This document shows, piece after piece, positions 59,001 to 64,000 of a DNA stretch of 64,000 bases (position 1 is its first letter; every line of letters begins with the position of its first letter). Below the pieces are notes generated by a model. That model did not search any database. It was not told where the DNA came from and saw nothing but the letters and a program-made list of their open reading frames with translations. The stretch spans positions 186,001-250,000 of the forward strand of contig JAKSXM010000145.1 of NCBI GenBank assembly GCA_022575985.1, read 5' to 3'. The stretch is from Anagrus nilaparvatae (Eukaryota; Arthropoda; Insecta; Hymenoptera; Mymaridae). A program made the position numbers and the translations under genes.

Positions 59001-59598
59001 TTTCGATAATTTAAAAATTTTAAAATATTTAATTTATGACACTCCACGTACAACAGGACAGAAGTAGTTTGAATACAATTAATTTGTTAAGTATTCGTCG
59101 CTATATAATCCATCATTAATAAAAAAATAATGTTCCTAAAATTTGAGCTTATTTTTAAAGTACCCGCAATATGAGCAAACATTATTAATCTAATTTTTCT
59201 ATAAACAGTTGTTAAACTTCATCTCGTTTTCAAAATAGCTCCCAGTCTAATGTACATAGAATTATAATTAAATTTTTTTATCTGCACATTAGCAACAATA
59301 GAAAGACAAAATTTTAAAAATAATAAATAAATGATTATATGCAATTATATAATAACAATAATGATAATTATTGAATCTCTAAATACAAATAATAAAATTT
59401 AATGAAAATGGTTATGTGAACCTATATGAAAATTAAATTTCTATAGATACTTGATGCAATCGTTATATGTTTAATAATATTATGCTATAAGAGAGATTAG
59501 AAAATCAGCCCCTATAATACTTGATCTACATAATCGATAATAATTTGTATGTTTTTTTTTTTGACTACATAATATTTTACGTAATAAATTAAACTTAC
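56073..59598. other. Intron 1, right part, A+T-rich, no feature
   Basis: 3.5 kb of A/T-rich DNA with short ATT/TAA runs and long homopolymers. Around 58540-58700 a run of near repeats of TTGCAACT / AGTTGCA (for example AACTCTTTGCAACTCCATGG) stands out, but it is short. No coding region is supported. Confidence 0.5.
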
Positions 59599-60037
59599 AT
59601 TTAGCAGCCCATAATTTTCCATTTTTTAATTCGTCTAAAAAATATTCTAAATCTTTTTTACAATTATCATTTGGTTCACCAGGTATTTTTAACCATTTTA
59701 GTGGGTCGTAGAAATCTTGAAACCATTTAATACTGTTTGAACTTTTATTTAATTTTGTAATCATAAAATTTAGATCATATTTTTTTGTTCTTTCTTCTTT
59801 TTCAGCTAACTTTTTTAATACTACTTGCCAATCCTGCTCGATGTTACTATTTTTTTTGAATTTTTTTATTTCTTCTTTATTGCTATTATTGTTATTATTA
59901 TCTGTGTTTAACGGTTTTATTTCAATTTTATTTCTACCTATTCTTAAGATATTTGTGTCATTTAATTCAGCATATGTCAAAGTTTGACACAAACATAAAA
60001 TCGCTAATTCTACGATCAATATTTTTAAATTCTTCAT
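59599..60037 (-). CDS. nrf-6-like: NRF-6-like acyltransferase, exon 1 (start codon, signal peptide, NRF domain start)
   Basis: First coding exon of a multi-exon minus-strand gene. The ATG at 60037 is followed by a clear signal peptide (MKNLKILIVELAILCLCQTL, probable cleavage near TYA, residue 23). Then come an Asn/Lys-rich linker and the start of the extracellular NRF domain (residues about 104-146: SIKWFQDFYDPLKWL, NDNCKKDLEYFLDELKNGKLWAA). The exon ends at the donor T|GTAAGT after 146 codons plus one base. That base joins the exon at 49247 to give the family-typical run WAAK-L-SDASGRY. Family knowledge: NRF-6 proteins are polytopic membrane acyltransferase-3 proteins, first found in C. elegans as fluoxetine-resistance and yolk/lipid-transport genes; their substrates are poorly known. 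The open frame continues past the donor, but those residues are intronic. The exact gene symbol and orthology are not determinable here. Confidence 0.9.
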
Positions 60038-62984
60038 TATTAATGTTTCTTTGGTTAAATATAATTAAAAAAATAAAATGTCAATTCTATTCAATAAAGT
60101 ACACAAAAATTTTAATTTTTTATCATAAATTTTGTCACTTGTCCCTTGAAAAGTGTCTTATTAAATCATTAGGATATTTGTACGAGTCCATGCTTCTTCT
60201 TTCCAGATATTCAGCTGTGTTATTTAAATTTTTGCTGACAATAGAGTTGATAATTATTATTAAAATTTCACAAAGTTTTAATTAGAGAAACACGGAATCC
60301 TTCAAAGAGCACGAATTTCCTTATATTTTATAAAAAAGAGAATAACATAATTTAAGGTAAAATGTCATCTAATGACTTTCTGCTTGTTTACTCGTTACAT
60401 TTCGATGAACACTTTCATTCATAAATGTCTCCGGTTTTACCGGCACAAGAGATAATTTTAAAAATTAAAATTTTTAACTAGATAGTATAAACTTTAAAAA
60501 GAAAATGCAAGTTGTTTAAATTACTATTATTATTATTATTTTATTTGAAATCGAAAACAAGTAAGTTATATAAAAAAAAAAAAATAACAAATAGAAAAGT
60601 CTACAGGTCTTTTGTGACCAAGTTATGTACACTCGCGTTCTCCAAGTTTCACGCACTGAATGAAGTTAATCGGTAAGACAAGGTAACATTCGGCCGGCAA
60701 AAGTTTTTAAAATCCCCTTTCTCTAATAGACGCACATTTTCCTCTCGATTCCTGCCACTGATACTCACGCGAATTTATAAGTTTTTTTTTTAAGTATATT
60801 TTGCAGTATCAATTATTCATGATTCTAACAAATGGCTACTTTTTCTGTTGAAAATTTAAATTTTTATATTTAAAATAACATCTTGCAAAATTAAAATTAC
60901 TTAAGGAAAAGTTTAAATATTGAATATTTATTTAATTATACAGTCGAAATAAATATTATCTAATATGTACAAATATAAACGAAGAAATACTTTAAAAAGT
61001 TTTTGTTGCTGGTTGCGTTATAACGCACAACTAAAATTTTGATTTTTAGGTATTTTTAAATTACTGATAAGACATGCTCTAATGATCATTACATAACTTA
61101 AAGTAACATAGATATTCGTATCAAAAAAATTATTCTCACTTTAAAGAAAATACCAGCATGAGCCAATTTTTTATTTTCAGATTAACCCCTAATAGGATTT
61201 AGTTTATTTTAATTAATATTGGATCTGGATTTATTGAGTTGAAAAAATCGTTTATTGAAATTTATGTCCTTACAGTCCCAAATTTTCTTGTAGTTTTCCG
61301 TCCAACATGAACATTTAACGCGCTTATCAATGTTAAACTGTAATTTAAGAATATACGTATTTATAATTGCCAGTTTTTATTTCATACGCGTATGCTATAG
61401 AAAGGTAAATTATTTATTTTAACCAAATCATACTTTCTTTATTTGATTTAAAAAGTGAAAAATGAAAAAAAATTTCTCTCTTATTTATATTAATTTTGCA
61501 ATTTGACAAGGGTAGTTTTATTTCTAATTCGGAGGTTGTTTTTTGGTTTAAATAAAAAATTTTATTTCCACTGTAAGAATATATTGTTTGAAAATTTAAG
61601 CAAAATTACTCAAAACTTTACTCAATGTCATGTGGCCAAAAATTAATTAAAATAGAAAAAAAAAATGAAAATTATTTCCATTAAAAAAAAAGTTATATTT
61701 GATAGTGATAAGCAAGATTTAATTGAAAATTTAATAATTTTCTTGAATTTTCAAGCAATATATTTTTACAGTAATTGCACAAATGAATCATTTTTGAATG
61801 TTTTTGGTATCTTGTTGTAATGTTTAGAAATGACAGCATAAACTGTCCTTAAGATTTTTGTAATTTTAAAATTAATATTTTTTGGGCAAAAAGACTTCGA
61901 TTTTTGACATACATGGTCAAAAAAATAAAAATACCTATGAACCTTTATCGATTTTAACTAAAATTTAATTTGTTAAATTACTCAAAAAATATAATATACT
62001 CTTTTCAGGTAGATTCATGTATTTAATAAATAATTTCATTATTATTTATCAAACATTGTTCTCAATTACTTTGCTAAGAGACTTAAAAAAAATTTTTAAT
62101 GGAAAAAAAAAAATCGTTTTTAAAAATGTTATTTTTTTTTCGATAACAATTTTACATTTCCATTCGTTCCATTAATTTATATTTTGCACTGAAACCTATA
62201 ACAGCTATTTTTATTTTCAAGCGTATATCAACAACGCTTAGTTCTACAGGAAATTGCATGCACTCACACTAGGACGTTAGTGACACATATCAAAGAAAAT
62301 GTCATTTTGTCAGAAAATCAGGAAAGAGTAAACTTTACATGTTTAACACTTTCATTTAAATTTCTTTGTAATTTAGTACGACTGAGCTTTTGCCTTTGTA
62401 ACTGATTTAGTTTTTTTTACATGTATACTAAAAGGTACAAGAAACATAATTAACAAGTTTTCAATCACAAAAAGAATTGCTCACACAGTTAAAAATACCT
62501 TACGATAAAAATACACAGATATCTACCCCTTCGAAATTGAACTAATTAACAAAAAACTAAAAAATATTTAGTATAAAATAAATTTTTTAATAGGCTTTAA
62601 AAAATCGATTTTTTTGTTTGAATGTATTTCGATTACATTTTGTGTTAAAAGTCAGATTACATTCATTCATAAATTTCATTATAAAATAAAAATAAAATGC
62701 ATTATATTTTTGTCAAAAATGGAGTTCTAATGATAATTTCTTAGTTATAATAAAAAGGTCGTAGTATTAAAAATAATCCTGAATCTATAAATAATTTTTA
62801 GGTACGACCATTCTATATATGCAATACATAGATGAAATTGTGCCTTATAATTTTGTCAGGTCAAAAAATGTAAAATTCTCAAAAATGTCTAATTTTCTGG
62901 AAAAATTAAATCCTTATGTCTCTAACAATTAAATGTCTGTGTGTTATTATGTATGTTCGAGAAACTGTGTAGAGCAATTTTTAA
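60038..62984. other. Upstream flank of the NRF-6-like gene, no other gene seen
   Basis: Apart from the candidate promoter block at 60600-60790, this A/T-rich stretch shows no recognisable gene on either strand. The 110-codon plus-strand frame at 59953-60285 overlaps exon 1 antisense and is not supported. Confidence 0.5.
60600..60790 (-). promoter_or_regulatory. Possible core promoter / 5' leader region of the NRF-6-like gene
   Basis: This roughly 190-base stretch is clearly richer in G+C than its surroundings and lies 0.6 kb upstream of the start codon. On the minus strand it holds TTCAGTGCGTG at about 60650-60660, resembling an arthropod initiator (TCAGT), with GC-rich sequence on both sides. 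No convincing TATA box was found at the right spacing. A non-coding first exon is also possible. The assignment rests on composition, position and a short motif only. Confidence 0.25.
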
Positions 62985-63261
62985 CAGACCGGCCACACTA
63001 TGAGAAAAATTTTAATTTAACGAAAAAATTAAAAAATTATCCATCTTTTTAAAATTTATTTATTTAGGTAATAATAATTAATTAAAATTAATAAATTATT
63101 AATTATACACGTAAATTTTAGTTAATTAAGTGATTTATGATAAATATTTCATTTATTAAGCTAAATTTTATTTTATTATCGATGAAATAACAGTTTCCCC
63201 CTCCACCAACTTCTTAAATTTTTTTTTAAATTAACATTTTTCTTATAGAGTGGCCGGTCTG
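62985..63261. mobile_element. Small hAT-like MITE, 277 bp
   Basis: Terminal inverted repeats of about 34 bases: CAGACCGGCCACACTATGAG on the left, and the reverse complement of CAGACCGGCCACTCTATAAG on the right, both followed by AAAAAT(T/G)TTAATTT. CAG ends suggest hAT, but no matching 8-bp duplication was found. The interior is A/T-rich and non-coding. Confidence 0.65.
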
Positions 63262-63814
63262 TGAACACAACTCTACAATCATCTTTTTCGTTACCCCACA
63301 GAAGCTAAAAAATCAATAAGTATAATTTTTCTCTAAATCCATTGAAGAAAAATACTATATTTTAACTTTAAGAGTATGTGTTATCTGAGTAAAACATCAT
63401 CTTCATGATCACGCAAGAATAAAATCTAGCACTAAAAATCCTTCATTAAATTTTATAGCGATGCAGACCAAAATAGCACATATCTGTTATATATATTAAG
63501 TATCAAGGGCGTAAAAGTTTTGGCTCTAGCGTAAGCACTAGCACGAGTGCTCGGTGAACCCGGGCACGAATGATATGTGTTCACGCTAGTGTCTAAAGTA
63601 TTTATAAAATAACATTATATTAATAATAATATAATATTCTATAATAATAATTATTGCTCTCACAGAGGAACCAATGTGATCGGTCAAAATTTTTTTTCGG
63701 ATTTTTTGGCATATAAGCACGTTTTGAGACCTCAGGAAGCTAAAAAACCGGTTTTTAAAAAAAGTCAAGTCTGTATGTGTGTCTGTGTGTGTATGTATGT
63801 ATGTATATCTTAGG
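63262..63814. other. Flank with imperfect palindrome and GT microsatellite
   Basis: 63525-63600 has an imperfect GC-rich hairpin: CACTAGC ... GCTAGTG with GTGCTCGGTGAACCCGGGCAC inside. 63772-63808 is a TGTG/TATG microsatellite. No gene seen. Confidence 0.45.
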
Positions 63815-64000
63815 AGTGTGCGGTTACCCGACCCGAAGCTTCGGGCGGTCTTGGATTTTTTCGGGTCGGGTCGGGTTGGTCTTCGGTTATACCCGAAAAG
63901 CTTCAGGGGTCTGAAGGTATAGTTTTTAGATGGGAAATGGCATTACGATTCTATAATCCTTTTTGCGAAAAAAGGTTCCATTCGCTCTTAAAAATGGGAA
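63815..64000 (+). repeat. Dispersed repeat, second copy, cut by window edge
   Basis: Contains TGCGGTTACCCGACCCGAAG, CTTCGGGCGGTCTTGG, TCGGGTCGGGTCGGGTTGG and ACCCGAAAAGCTTCAGGGG. The same order occurs on the minus strand at 17975-18075. It starts just after a GT microsatellite, a common arrangement for some insect dispersed repeats. Confidence 0.6.

Noticed and set aside
59953..60285. Plus-strand 110-codon frame overlapping exon 1
   Set aside because: Antisense to the signal peptide and 5' leader; no similarity seen.
63525..63600. tRNA gene
   Set aside because: GC-rich hairpin with CCCGGG, but no cloverleaf, no A/B box pair and no anticodon arm.

Overview
The window is very A+T-rich eukaryotic DNA with long homopolymer and TA runs. 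It carries GT-AG introns and arthropod-type mobile elements, and it looks like an insect chromosome. I cannot name the species. An A+T-rich parasitoid wasp genome would fit, but that is a guess.

There is one host gene. It lies on the minus strand, starts at 60037 and runs off the left edge. Eight coding exons (59599-60037, 49048-49247, 28582-28790, 5663-5940, 5435-5605, 5267-5360, 5085-5204, 781-946) join in frame across canonical GT-AG introns. They give the first 559 residues of a membrane acyltransferase-3 protein of the 'nose resistant to fluoxetine 6' (NRF-6) family: signal peptide, Cys-containing NRF domain, then the start of the multi-spanning acyltransferase-3 domain. Only 1,677 coding bases occupy about 59 kb. 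Three introns are about 10.4, 20.3 and 22.6 kb, and the 3' exons lie outside the window.

Almost everything else recognisable is mobile DNA inside these introns. The intron at 947-5084 holds a 960-bp long-inverted-repeat element and a TTAA-flanked MITE. The intron at 5941-28581 holds a decayed LINE (10.1-12.1 kb), a 2-kb compound foldback element (19.5-21.5 kb), a separate hairpin, and a foldback MITE made of short GC-rich palindromes (27.7-28.1 kb). The intron at 28791-49047 holds a possible Gypsy scrap (31.6-31.9 kb), a BEL/Pao gag remnant (33.3-34.5 kb), a structurally complete DIRS-type tyrosine-recombinase retrotransposon (35.6-42.05 kb, minus strand) nested in older repeats, and an internally deleted Ty1/copia element (42.4-45.4 kb) with a 5-bp target duplication. 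The intron at 49248-59598 is mostly featureless A+T-rich DNA with a second TTAA MITE (55.55-56.07 kb). From 60.04 to 64 kb is presumed upstream flank: a possible core promoter near 60.66 kb, an hAT-like MITE (63.0-63.26 kb) and a dispersed repeat at the right edge.

The most interesting object is the DIRS-like element. Its two inverted terminal repeats are identical over 117 bp. It has a proper internal complementary region, an intact 335-residue tyrosine recombinase, and an RT/RNase H reading frame broken once. Its first ORF appears split by a spliceosomal intron: an SR-rich N-terminal exon with a GTAAGT donor joins in phase to the Gag-like exon. That intron contains a regular array of CGTACG-type motifs and has absorbed a 1-kb foldback MITE.
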